The notes under the pieces: model-generated
The model's input: the letters and a program-made list of their open reading frames with translations, nothing else
What the model was told of the DNA's origin: nothing
Database searches by the model: none
DNA from: Notospermus geniculatus
Lineage: Eukaryota; Nemertea; Pilidiophora; Heteronemertea; Lineidae
Direction of reading: 5' to 3'
DNA length: 64,000 nucleotides
Assembly: GCA_002633025.1 (NCBI GenBank)
Contig: NMRB01000141.1
Coordinates: 330,868 to 394,867, forward strand
Shown here: in pieces, positions 17,501 through 26,700 of the stretch
How positions within the stretch are numbered: the first letter of the stretch is position 1
Layout of the letters: every line of letters begins with the position of its first letter
Translations under genes and position numbers: made by a program

Positions 17501-18611
17501 AAAAGTTAAAGTTTGGGTTTATACATGTAGTCTGATATCAACAACGTTGGATGTTCTCCTCCGACTTTACACTTTAACCCCAGTCTATCCTGAAATCTTT
17601 CAGTAGAACTCAGATGAGCTGCTCATTCAGTGCTACTGTCTGAGCATTTCTGACCGGTATCCATTTATACACCCGGGTCGAGAGAGGCCAGTGAGACAAA
17701 GAGACTTGCCCAAAGTCTCACGCCCAGTGGGATTCGAACCCGTGGCTGTCTGACTGTTAGCTGGAGACCATTACACCGTGATGGCTCCAAATTTATGTAT
17801 GCAAGGTTGGAATTTGTGTCTGTGAGCATGTTGTGCATCAAACTTACAGAGACCAGGTAGCACGCAAAGGTTTAACTCACAGAAATGGCACGCAGAGATG
17901 ATCTAATAGAGATTTCCATCTGCGTGCTACAAGCAGCTGTACTGTTTCTCTTGGCATTCGTTTACAGGGTTTGGTTGACATTGGAAAGGAAATCAGCAAA
18001 TTAGAGGACAAGAAGACAAAACTTCAGACGCAGAAACAGAAGCTGGAGGAACACATCAGTATGGATGGCTACGAGACGAAGGTACCACAGAATGTCCGGG
18101 AACAGAATTCAGAAAAGGTGAGGTTAGATATTGGCCCAGTAAAATAAGAATTGATTGGGAGCCAAGCCCAAAATATGGCATCATTGGCTCTGTATAGAGG
18201 CTTTGCATATGACGTCACAAGCCACCATGCTGGAGGACATGTGCTGCAGAGGCGTAGCGAAATGAGCTGTTACGTTAAACAATGGCGTGGCACACTTCAC
18301 TCAAGTCACGTCACGGTCAGCTCATATCTGAGATTCTCTGTGCTCTGTGTTCTCCAGAATGGCCGCCAGGATGACGTCATTGCAAAGCCTCTAGACTTAT
18401 TGGGCAAATAAATTTACTGTAGGAGGAAACTGGAGCGCCTGGAGTCGAACAACAACTTGGACCAACTCTTGGATGTAACTTTATGATTTCACTCTTTATT
18501 AACTCTTGGATGTAACTTCATGATTTCATTCTTTATTTCCAGCTACAAAACTTGGATATTGAAGTGCAGAAACTCGCCACAGCTCTGGAAACACTTGCAA
18601 AGATGCAATAA
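8580..18611 (+). CDS. VARS: Valyl-tRNA synthetase, complete, without GST-like domain
   Basis: This class I synthetase charges tRNA-Val. Twenty in-phase exons: 8580-8783, 9009-9084, 10023-10123, 10390-10682, 10895-10976, 11145-11373, 11997-12176, 12532-12656, 13067-13170, 13299-13380, 13565-13732, 13900-14076, 14217-14516, 14762-14968, 15203-15358, 15901-16107, 16288-16402, 17244-17416, 17968-18117, 18543-18611 (TAA). The product is about 1065 residues. Residues 1-90 are Lys/Glu-rich. HLGH (the HIGH motif) is at 154-157 and WNPGCDHAG near 178. The editing domain (CP1; [24 protein letters not shown]) spans about 330-430. KMSKS is at 663-667. The anticodon-binding domain covers about 780-930, and a C-terminal coiled coil about 994-1043. 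The roughly 200-residue GST-like domain of vertebrate VARS1 is absent. Exon 17 is duplicated by an assembly artefact at 16750-16864; including both would shift the frame. Confidence 0.96.
9191..9822. mobile_element. Pogo-like DNA element, CAGTGGAACCCC ends, TA target
   Basis: The element begins CAGTGGAACCCCGGT and ends in the complement ACCGGGGTTCCACTG, flanked by TA on both sides (9189-9190, 9823-9824). CGACCACC motifs recur near both ends. It is about 632 bp, has no transposase frame, and lies in VARS intron 2. The TA target and CAGTGGAACC termini resemble pogo/Tigger-type non-autonomous elements. Confidence 0.75.
9841..9962 (-). repeat. tRNA-derived SINE copy
   Basis: Read on the minus strand this begins with an A-box-like GGCTGTCAGAATGGAGCAGTGG and carries a B-box-like degenerate region. 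It ends near the tract TTTCCTCCAG typical of the other copies in this window. It directly abuts the DNA element at 9191-9822. Confidence 0.65.
11034..11104. repeat. Perfect 35-bp palindromic hairpin in VARS intron 5
   Basis: Arms 11034-11068 and 11070-11104 are exact reverse complements around a single A. The sequence (GGACACCTCTGCCTGCAGGA..., GAGGTGTCC) is the terminal region of the CAGTGGAACCTCT element family seen elsewhere, so it is probably a minimal head-to-head remnant of that family. Confidence 0.9.
12186..12437. mobile_element. MITE with GGGGCGTAGCTAGC inverted ends, VARS intron 7
   Basis: Perfect 15-bp inverted ends AGGGGCGTAGCTAGC (12186-12200) and GCTAGCTACGCCCCT (12423-12437) bound a 252-bp non-coding element that starts 9 bases after the exon 7 donor. 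It contains G- and C-homopolymer tracts. The homologous element in the partial copy is at 411-597. Confidence 0.8.
12683..12851. mobile_element. MITE present in this VARS copy but absent from the partial copy
   Basis: The ends TAGGAGCAGTCAGC and GCTGACAGCTCCTA form inverted repeats with one mismatch. The homologous position in the other VARS copy (about 838-842) reads straight through from AAAATAAATTGAGAC, giving an empty site for comparison. Confidence 0.75.
16108..17030 (+). repeat. Tandem assembly duplication of VARS intron 16-exon 17-intron 17
   Basis: The segment 16108-16566 recurs almost exactly at 16570-17030, with a single N at 16568 at the junction. It includes exon 17 (16288-16402) and its identical repeat (16750-16864). 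Near-identity, the N and the frame-breaking consequence all point to an unresolved assembly join, not a biological exon duplication. Confidence 0.9.
16436..17788 (+). repeat. SINE-like repeat with GGGATTCGAA B-box-like region, at least two full copies
   Basis: Two related units end near 17165 and 17788. Each runs from AGTTAAAGTTTGGG through ACACTTTAACCCCAGTCTATC and CATTTATACACC to the B-box-like CAGTGGGATTCGAA. A first partial copy (16436-16567) is cut by the assembly duplication. The TATACACCTGGGTGGAGAGA type of segment is common in marine invertebrate genomes. Confidence 0.65.
18189..18393. mobile_element. MITE, TATAGAGGCTTTGCA...TGCAAAGCCTCTA
   Basis: The inverted ends TATAGAGGCTTTGCATATGA and TCATTGCAAAGCCTCTA flank about 200 bp containing TGACGTCA near each end. 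Related copies are at 23810-24435, 28250-28825, 43932-44155 and 56983-57193. It lies in VARS intron 19. Confidence 0.75.
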
Positions 18612-19575
18612 TGTATCAGAGACTTAGCACATGAAAATTATCATTGGTTGCTATAGGATTTCCACTCAGACCGCTGACACAGACGACTACCCGTAGTTTT
18701 CTATGGTTAAGTTACCCATAGAGAGCCAACTTCTGCGAGAAAACTCTCAGGTGGAGGAGCGCATGAAAAGTTTCACTGAAGGTTTATAACCTTTGTTCAC
18801 AACAGAATTTGTCTTTCTCTCTCACGTCCTTAGCAGATGTTGCCTCTCATACAATATTTTAAAGATCTTGATGAGTTTTATTAAATCGTGATACTTACTT
18901 GTATGCTTTTGTAGTTCCTGTGCAAGGTATTTGAAGTTCATTCTCATGATCCTTCAACATTTGGTTCAGTTTGCAAAGCTTTTTCTTGAAGAATGTGAAA
19001 ATCAGAAAGTTTGTGCTGATTATTTCCCAACTTTTATGGTTTATGGCAAGGTGCAGTGGGCTTGGGTTAATGAATCACCGGTGCAATAGACATAAGTTAG
19101 ATTCAATCTGGAAGGGTTGCATGAATTTTAGATGTGTGCGATTGGTGATTAAAGGGAGACGCCACTCATTGTAAACTTTTGAATTTTTATCAATCCATGG
19201 CAAAAATATGACATGTTGCAGATATCAATGAATTTGAATGTATTAATGATATTTCAAAAATACAAAATTTTACACAATGAATGGAGTCTCCCTTTAAAAA
19301 ATGCTTGCACTGTTTTCTCTGTGGTAATGGTTATCACTTTGATATATCAGTAATCTTGGCACTAGGACAGTCCTGGGGTTATAAAGTGTGCTTAGTGCTT
19401 GCTCCTCCATGTCAATTGCTTGTCGGCTTGCATAAACTGAGTGGAGCCAAATTCATTTCAGCAGCTGTTACCCAAGAGGAAAACATGAACTACAAAATAA
19501 TGATACGATATCGTAAAAACTATAAATCTGTCGTTATAAATTATGTCATATAATAAACATGAATAATTTAATGCT
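18612..19575 (+). other. Probable VARS 3' UTR
   Basis: The region downstream of the VARS stop has no coding exon; AATAAA at 19552-19557 is the best polyadenylation signal. It contains a MITE at 19149-19297, so that element may be transcribed in the VARS mRNA. Confidence 0.45.
19149..19297. mobile_element. MITE with TTAAAGGGAGAC ends
   Basis: The ends TTAAAGGGAGACGCCACTCA and the inverted TGAATGGAGTCTCCCTTTAA form inverted repeats of about 24 bp with two mismatches, around an AT-rich core. The outermost TTAA on both sides could be a TTAA target duplication. Confidence 0.75.
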
Positions 19576-20655
19576 GTTTTTTTGTGTTGATTATTTTTTA
19601 TTGGGAATGTAGTATAGTTCATTTTGATGTTCTTTAGTTGTAAACTACTGTTTACACAGTTTGTTGCAGGTGTGCCAACTTTATGAATGTATTTAATCCA
19701 TAATCTGAATGGAATATGCACCTGAGGAATTCTTTTACTGTGGTCGTGCTGTTCTTCACGATGCGTGGATGTCCATTTCAAACAATGAAATCAATAAGGC
19801 CCTCATCTTGAGCTCCGATCTAAAAATCACCTTGTTTGTCCTTGAATATTGTTGCTACAACACCAATATCACCATAGCAACCATCAACATCAATCACTGG
19901 TTGCTAGGGAATGAAGATTATGCCATCATAGCCACCTGATGGGCTCTAGGTTACTTCATTCTTCGATGATTATCGCAGTTTATTCATGTCTGGGCTGTAA
20001 TCAGACTCGATAAATTGTCACTAATTCATGGAATCTGTGAGAATTACGCAGCATTTGCGACACCAGGGTGGAAAATCATGGGCCAAAAGGTCATGTTGCT
20101 CGTATTCTTTGTTCACACCCAGCTATTGTAGATTTTTTATGGTCCGTGGAACAATTTGAATGTGATTGGCACATGGATAATTTATCCATCAATCATCACG
20201 TAATTACATGCATATAGAAAATGTTACATAGAATTCCAAAGTGAACAGCAATGGAGACAAAGAGATGTTCCACTAGTTGAGTGCACCCGTTGAACTGCAT
20301 TGCTCATTTGTTGTGTCTGATCTGAAACCAATAACGCATGATCGTACTGGAGGAAGGAAATATCTGACCTTGACATAGATTTTGAATCGTGATCTTCTGC
20401 AACTCTGACCTTAGGCTGATCTTTTTGCACTGTTTATTACCAAGGGTTACCAAGGGAGGGCAAAAATTTGATGGAACAGCCATATTATCATGTGCCTGTA
20501 AATTACCCACGAGAATCCTGTTGTACTATTGCCAATTTTGAAATGCTATTGTGTACCAAGAACCCAATAGTGCAGATCAGGCGGGTGGCAATGGGGGCAC
20601 ATTTAGAAATACCTACCTTACTTATGTAAGGATTGTGTTGAGAATTATACATGTA
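19576..20655. other. Intergenic, no gene recognised
   Basis: AT-rich sequence between the VARS 3' end and the repeat block. The open frames are short with no recognisable domains on either strand. Confidence 0.4.
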
Positions 20656-22090
20656 CAGTGGAACCTCTCTATTAAGGACACCTTTCCCAGATAGCAAGCA
20701 TACCAGAAAACCACGTGAAAAAGACGTCTATGAAGACATGGAAATCACGTAATAAGAAGACGTGAAAATCACTTCTTTTTGAAAGTCAGAATCACGTGGT
20801 ATACACGTCATGGCTGGTGAATAATCACAAGAATGCAACGTGATAAAGACGTGTTTTACATATTGCTCCTCACGTCTTTTTGACGTCTTTCATCATCTTT
20901 CCATCGTGTTTTACATCCTACAAATTACTTCACCCCAGAATTTCGCCCCACAACCATTTAGTGGTTGAGAAGGAGCCAGGAGTGGGGAAACTCCCATGGA
21001 TCAAAAAACCCTGATCAGGGGACTCTGTTAGGCTGAGTAAGCCGTAACATTCAAGTTACCGTAAATAATACATACGAGTCAGAGATTTCATTCAAATAAA
21101 AGTTTTTCATATGTGTGGTGCAATGGATCAGCATTTCCACCCCACAAAAATAATGAGCGAGGTTTGTTGTACAAAAATATGTTGTTATCATGTTAGTATA
21201 GGGGGAGGCAACATTCCTATACTTCTGTTTCGTCATGTTTGCTATTCTACAATTAGTTATTTGGATTAGTATTAAAAGTAGGTTGACGTCGTCTTCACGT
21301 AATTTTGACGTCTTTGCCACGTAATTTTGACATCTTTTGTGGAAATACTTTGTGAAGTTTTAACAGTTTGATATTTACGTTCTGCATTGTTATATGTAAT
21401 TTCACTATCATCTTATTTTTTGGTCATCGCAGGTTCTCAAAGTGGTCATCTGATGACGTGATATTCACGTCATCTTCTGACCAGTTCCCACTCGTTGACA
21501 ACCTGTCAGAAATTGACGTGGTTTTCACGTGTTCAAATTGACGAGTAAAAACTCACTTGTGAAGGAAAGGCTGGTTACTTTTCATCAACGATTGGAATCA
21601 TTGACATAGAAATATATTGAGTTTTCAAACTTGTAATTTTTCCCAAAAAAAACATGTCAAATATATGACGTGAAATCGACGTGGTTGTCACGTGTTCAAA
21701 TTGACCAGTGAAAAAATATTTGTGTCTCAGGAGCTGATATCTTTAACCACCGATTTGAATCCTTGACTAACAATCCCTCGAGTATTCAAACTTGTACTTT
21801 TTTTCCAAAGAAAAACACATGTTGAATAGGTGACGTGAGAATCACGTGGATTTTACGTCACAAGAATGACGACTGACGAGTCTGACGAGTTCTGACCAGA
21901 AAAACACGTGAAAAACACGTGTGGATGTTATCAGGGTTGGGACTGACAAATGCTGTCCTTAATTAATTGAGAGGTGTCCTGATTACAGAGGTCAAAATAA
22001 ATAGAAATGGTCAATTTGGAACTGAAGTTTGGTGTCCTTAATAGAGAGCTGTCCTCCTGGCAGAGGTGTCCGCTAAGAGCGGTTCCACTG
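20656..22090. mobile_element. CAGTGGAACCTCT MITE (haplotype A) split by a 1.25-kb insertion
   Basis: The left end CAGTGGAACCTCTCTATTAA starts at 20656 after TA, and the right end GGTTCCACTG finishes at 22090 before TA. The uninterrupted form of the same element is at 26527-26708. Comparison shows the extra segment 20686-21936 inserted after ACACCTTT. Confidence 0.8.
20686..21936. mobile_element. Insertion element packed with ACGTG palindromes
   Basis: The element begins CCCAGATAGC and ends GTTATCAGGG, an imperfect inverted repeat, with TT repeated at both junctions. The empty site at about 26556 in the other copy defines its limits to within a base or two. The interior contains many ACGTG/CACGT words, often paired as palindromes such as GACGTGATATTCACGTC and GACGTGGTTTTCACGTG. 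There is no transposase frame. A related element with the same GTTATCAGGG end terminates at 26501. Confidence 0.7.
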
Positions 22091-23020
22091 TATATGGAAA
22101 TAATAAGGTTAATTTGGGGCGTCTTTGAAGCAATGCTGAGAGACGTCTAGACCGTGGCCCTATTCACCTTTTTTACAGACATTTTCTTCTTGTGAAGATT
22201 TTAAGGCCAAAAATGTAGGCCTAAAGCATGTTGCAATTTTATTAGAACACCCTGTATGAATTTGAAACACACTTTGGCCTAGGCCCATGCTATCATTATA
22301 GCATTCATGAATATCACATTGTTTGGGATAAGTTCCAACTTTAGAGAGGAGTGTATAATTTTTGTGGCGGTCTAGGAAAACCCGTCGATGTCGCGTTTGA
22401 GGAAAGTGTTAATGGCCTTGGTGAACCTGCACATTTCAATAGCTGAAACGTATTACGTAACAGGCGAACAACAGCAGATCAATACACAGGCAATCTAACA
22501 GCCCTTGTTGATCACTCAGCGATTTCTGACGGGTTTTCCTAGACCGCCACACATTTTTGAACACGGTTCCTTCCTCTATAGAATCATTCAACTGATTAGA
22601 AGGATCACTCGATCCCAAAGGAACAAGGAATGCAAAAATACAAAAGACATCAATTTAAAATTACAAAAGAAATCACTTGTGAATAGTTCACCCAAAAGGG
22701 TCAAAAGTTCATAAAAAACACCAACTCATGTGAAACAAGTCTAAATTTAGAAACTTAAACCAAGTGATCCCTTTCTCAGGAATTAAAGGCATAGGCCTAT
22801 ACATGTATTTCAAACAGTCTGGCAATAGGCCTATTGTATGACGCACATCAAGAAATGTGACCATGGTTACAATAAGATTCTCCGGGGAAATGCTAGAATA
22901 TCTACAAGAAATGACAGATATTCACACATCTGGCACCATTACGTCATGCCCCAGCACCATCTGCAGCAGGCAGTGATATCACATCATTGTTTGTAAACAA
23001 TGTCACATGCTTCCCATGCG

Positions 23021-23087
23021 TATTTATAGCGCCAATTACGTCACAGCGAAATTATCCAATTGGGATAGACCATCGTTATCACGTGAC
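23021..23087 (+). promoter_or_regulatory. Candidate ABCA2 promoter, copy A
   Basis: Conserved in both copies are TATTTATA (23021-23028), the CRE-like TTACGTCA (23036-23043), the CCAAT-box palindrome CCAATTGG (23056-23063) and the E-box TCACGTGA (23079-23086). The last resembles the CLEAR/TFEB site of lysosomal genes. The copy B equivalents start at 27453. The exon 1 ATG is about 560-620 bp downstream, so the 5' UTR would be long or contain an intron. The assignment rests on motif content and position only. Confidence 0.4.
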
Positions 23088-23646
23088 CTTCCAGCTGACA
23101 ATATCATAATGGACGGATAAGATTGGAAACATTGTATACGTCTCTCGACATTCTTCGCATTTAACCCGAATTTGAATGGTTTCAATTCGGAATTTTGGCT
23201 CAGTGTGAGAGAGAACATGTCTAGGGTTAGGCTCATCTCATTTATGTAGCCTTTTCATGGATTATGTAATGACTTGCGCTCTGAGAGTGATGGCTTAGAG
23301 AACAGCACATCCAACCAGTATGTAAAATGTTCAGTGGAGTGTAGCCTGGCACATTGACACATCTATGGTCTATTGTGTGTCCCAGTCCATGAGTCTAACA
23401 CGTGTTTAATAATAAACCTTTCATTTTGTGACGTCCTTTGGCTATACCTTGGAGGAATTAAGGTTATAGTATACCAAGGACACTGTCTGGAGTGATCATA
23501 ATCCTAATCCTTGGGCAGATTAGAAGAGGATTATCATATCTCAACTCGGGCAGAGACTCTGGAGAGAACTCTCACAAAACCTAAAAACTGGAGCAGATTT
23601 TGAAACACTTTTTTATCTGTGACTGAGTTAGAACTAAAGCATCAAG

Positions 23647-23715
23647 ATGCCGGGATTTTTTCTGCAACTGAAGATCCTTCTATGGAAGAATGTGACCCTG
23701 AAGATACGAACACCG
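23647..23715 (+). CDS. ABCA2: ABCA2 exon 1, copy A
   Basis: The ATG at 23647 opens 23 codons reading [19 protein letters not shown] then IRTP, ending in CCG before GTAAGT. This matches the LLWKN-type cytoplasmic N-terminus that begins ABCA proteins. Phase 0 fits exon 2 ([16 protein letters not shown]), which begins 20.9 kb downstream. The frame differs from the longest open frame here, which lacks an ATG. All three differences from copy B are synonymous in this frame. Confidence 0.88.
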
Positions 23716-26700
23716 GTAAGTTTTCTGAGCGACGTTCTTTTCAGAATCTGTGTTGCAAATTGCTGGGGATTGAAAAAAACTTGACGCATCCTGTTGCCTT
23801 ATGCTGGTATAGAGGAATCCCACTGACGTCATCAAGTCATGTGACTGGCCGTCAAAATGACGCAAACTGGCGTCAATAGGGTGCTACACGTGGGTTGACG
23901 TTCCGCCTGACGCGACGAGACACGACACGAAATAACGTCATCGCGTCGTCGTGACGTTCCTTCAGGAAACACGTGGTCAATTTGACAGCCAACGCGGCCT
24001 TTATGACGTCACGTGGGAAACCTCTATAGAGGTTCTTCATGTGACGTCGCAGCTCAAAATGTCCGCTGTTTTGGCCGTCAAATGACGCAACATCACAGCA
24101 TCAACACAGCGTTCATCACGCAGTTTTAACGTTGTTGGCAGTCATCGGCCCTCTTCTACAGCCACTGACAGCAAGCCGTATGGATGAATCGCTTTGTTTT
24201 CAACATGGTTTTCACACCAGACCAACTACTTATGCACAGAAACAACATGGTTTTCACACCAGACCAACTACTTATGCTCAGAAACTGTGAGAGGTAAAGT
24301 GATTTGTTGAGTGTATGCTCCCAGTGGTCTGTACGGGCCGCTAAACTTTTGAACCGAGAACAAGGTGGCAGCCTCCATGGCTTCATTTTGACGGCCAATA
24401 TTGCGGCCGTGTGACGTCAGTGAAGAACCTCTATACATGTAGGCCTCTGTCACCATTCGACACCATTAGACTGAAGTGATGCCTCTATGCCTAGAGGGTT
24501 AGCAGTTAGACTTGATGACCCAACTGTTATCTTCATATGAGTTGATAAAATGATGACAATATCTTCAACTTCCCTCTCTGTCATGAGTTTGTAACATGAT
24601 TTTTCCCGATGACACCTTCCACTTTCTTAGAATATTATCTGAAGTGGTGGTCTATTTCAAAATATGAGGACATTGTCATCAGATATACCACACAGGAAAC
24701 TCCCCACTATTTCATCATTGTCTATTTTGAGAAAACAAAAGAACAGGCATGACAGGTGATTTGAAACAATCAAGGTCATGCATGTCGATTGGTTGTTTGA
24801 CTTGTGATTGTTTTAGTGATTCCCCCTTGTCACTTTCTTTTTGTTTTTCAAATAGAAACGGTGATCTCATGTGATATTCATTTCATTCATTGCTCATAGA
24901 ACAAAGTCATCCCCCCAACAGCAGGGGTTTTGACCTCACTCCTCTTCATTCACTCACATGAGACGAGTGAGACCAAAGCCCTGCTATGGGAGGATGGAGC
25001 AAAGTGGAAATTGCAGGCGCGGATCCAGAGGGGGTTTGGGGGTCGTGACCCCCCTGCTCGCCTCCACCAATTGTTTTTTTTTCAATAATTTGCGGCAATT
25101 AGCAAAATATGCAGACATAAAGCTTCTGGTTTGATACTGAGATGCCAGGAAATCATGTTGCTCGCTTATCTATTTTTGCGTCAACTGCCTTCTAGATTTC
25201 AAAATTTTCGGGGGAAGCCCCCCATTGGCGCACGCATCTTCGGCGCCCAACCTGCAACAACCGGCCCTGGCCCCCTCTGCCAAAAATCATGGGCATCATG
25301 ATTACTGGTGACAGATGTCAACTGGTGGCCTACAGAGTGGCACAGTGGAATCATCGGCTCCTGTCACGTCTGAGGTTTAGGGTTCGATCCCCAGTTGGCT
25401 CCATCCTTCATGTGATGGAGAGGGCGACCCTTTCACCATGCCAGTTTTCTCTGGGGACTCTGGTTTCCTCCTGCTGTACATTTCTCTGTCCAGTAGACAC
25501 TTCTCAAATTGATGTAAACGAGAAAGATCTGCGCACTTCCGCCGAAATCGCAAACACAACCTCGGTCTGAAACTGAATGGCATGACGCAGAGAACCCCAC
25601 AACAGTGACTTCGATGACGTTGCGTCAGTCGACCATTGCTGAATCATGGATTGCGTCACGTCAGCTGGTTTCAGATTGAGGTTGTGGTTGCGATTTCGGT
25701 GGAAGTGCGCAGATCTGCTAATTCGATAATCATCTATACTGTCTAACACAAGTAACGTCGTATTTGGCACTCCACTCTCAACTCAATATTTCAAGATTTA
25801 AATCAGATAGCGGGCCTACTTCGAGTGGTACCTCACTGAGATTTTTCCCGGCTGGCAACTAGCATCACTACCTCCTCAACACAAATATCCCACGGTCGTG
25901 GAATCAAGATGTACAAGCGATATTTGGAAGAGCCCCAGCGAAGGCTAATAGCTTAATCATCTTCATTACTATTCCATAGTTCCGGCTAGATCTCAATTAA
26001 GAATACCAGGCACTTTTGGGTTTTTTTATGACATTTCACACATTTCGCTAGCTAATACTTGTATTTTTAGCTCACTGGGGTGAGCTATTACGATGGTGCA
26101 GCGTCCGTCGTCCGTCGTCGTCCGTCGTCGTCGTCGTCGTCGTCCGTCGTTGTCNCTATGAAATACTCCATAAAATCAATTAAATTACCACCAAATTTTC
26201 AGTTCGTGGAAATTACGTGGATATTCCGTTCACCTTCCACGTGTTTTCCAACCCGTGGAAACCACGAGAATGACCACATGGGAGAACTCGTGTAAATCTC
26301 GTCCTTTATCCACGTGTTTTCAACCCCGTGGAAAACACGTGGATATCTTGTGCCTTTTTGCCACTAGTATTTTACCAGTAAAACTTGTGGATAAGGACAC
26401 GTGGAATTCACGTGGAAAACTGGGTCCAATTTGGCCCGCCACCAGTTCACCAGTTGACCACCAGTGGACCACGTGGTATCCACGTGATGTTGTTATCAGG
26501 GGATTGTGTTGAGAATTATACATGTACAGTGGAACCTCTCTATTAAGGACACCTTTGGGACTGACAAATGCTGTCCTTAATTAATTGAGAGGTGTCCTGA
26601 TTACAGAGGTCAAAATAAATAGAAATGGTCAATTTGGAACTGAAGTTTGGTGTCCCTAATAGAGAGCTGTCCTCCTGGCAGAGGTGTCCGCTAAGAGGGG

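Larger units (their letters stand above)
21950..26078 (+). repeat. Haplotype-like duplicated block, copy A
   Basis: This block matches 26565-30420 nearly base for base over about 4 kb, with scattered substitutions, small indels and several transposon presence/absence differences. It includes ABCA2 exon 1 and its upstream region. The single N at 26155 marks the join to copy B. Confidence 0.85.

Noticed and set aside
18421-18480. Possible extra VARS exon reading [15 protein letters not shown]
   Set aside because: No acceptor or donor in phase, and exons 17968-18117 and 18543-18611 join correctly without it. The GTAGGAGGAAACTGGAG start matches SINE-tail sequence.
23619-23879. 86-codon frame conserved in both duplicated copies
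   Set aside because: It has no ATG, and the differences between copies are all non-synonymous in this frame, whereas the shifted frame gives ABCA2 exon 1 with only synonymous changes.
24632-24740. Exon-like stretch reading [20 protein letters not shown], preceded by TTCTTAG and identical in both copies
   Set aside because: It would fit phase only with the wrong frame of exon 1, matches nothing in ABCA proteins, and the copies differ right at its end. Possible but unsupported as an exon.
25331-25480. Functional tRNA gene from B-box sequence
   Set aside because: A- and B-box-like words are present but no cloverleaf can be drawn, and many diverged copies exist; it is a SINE.
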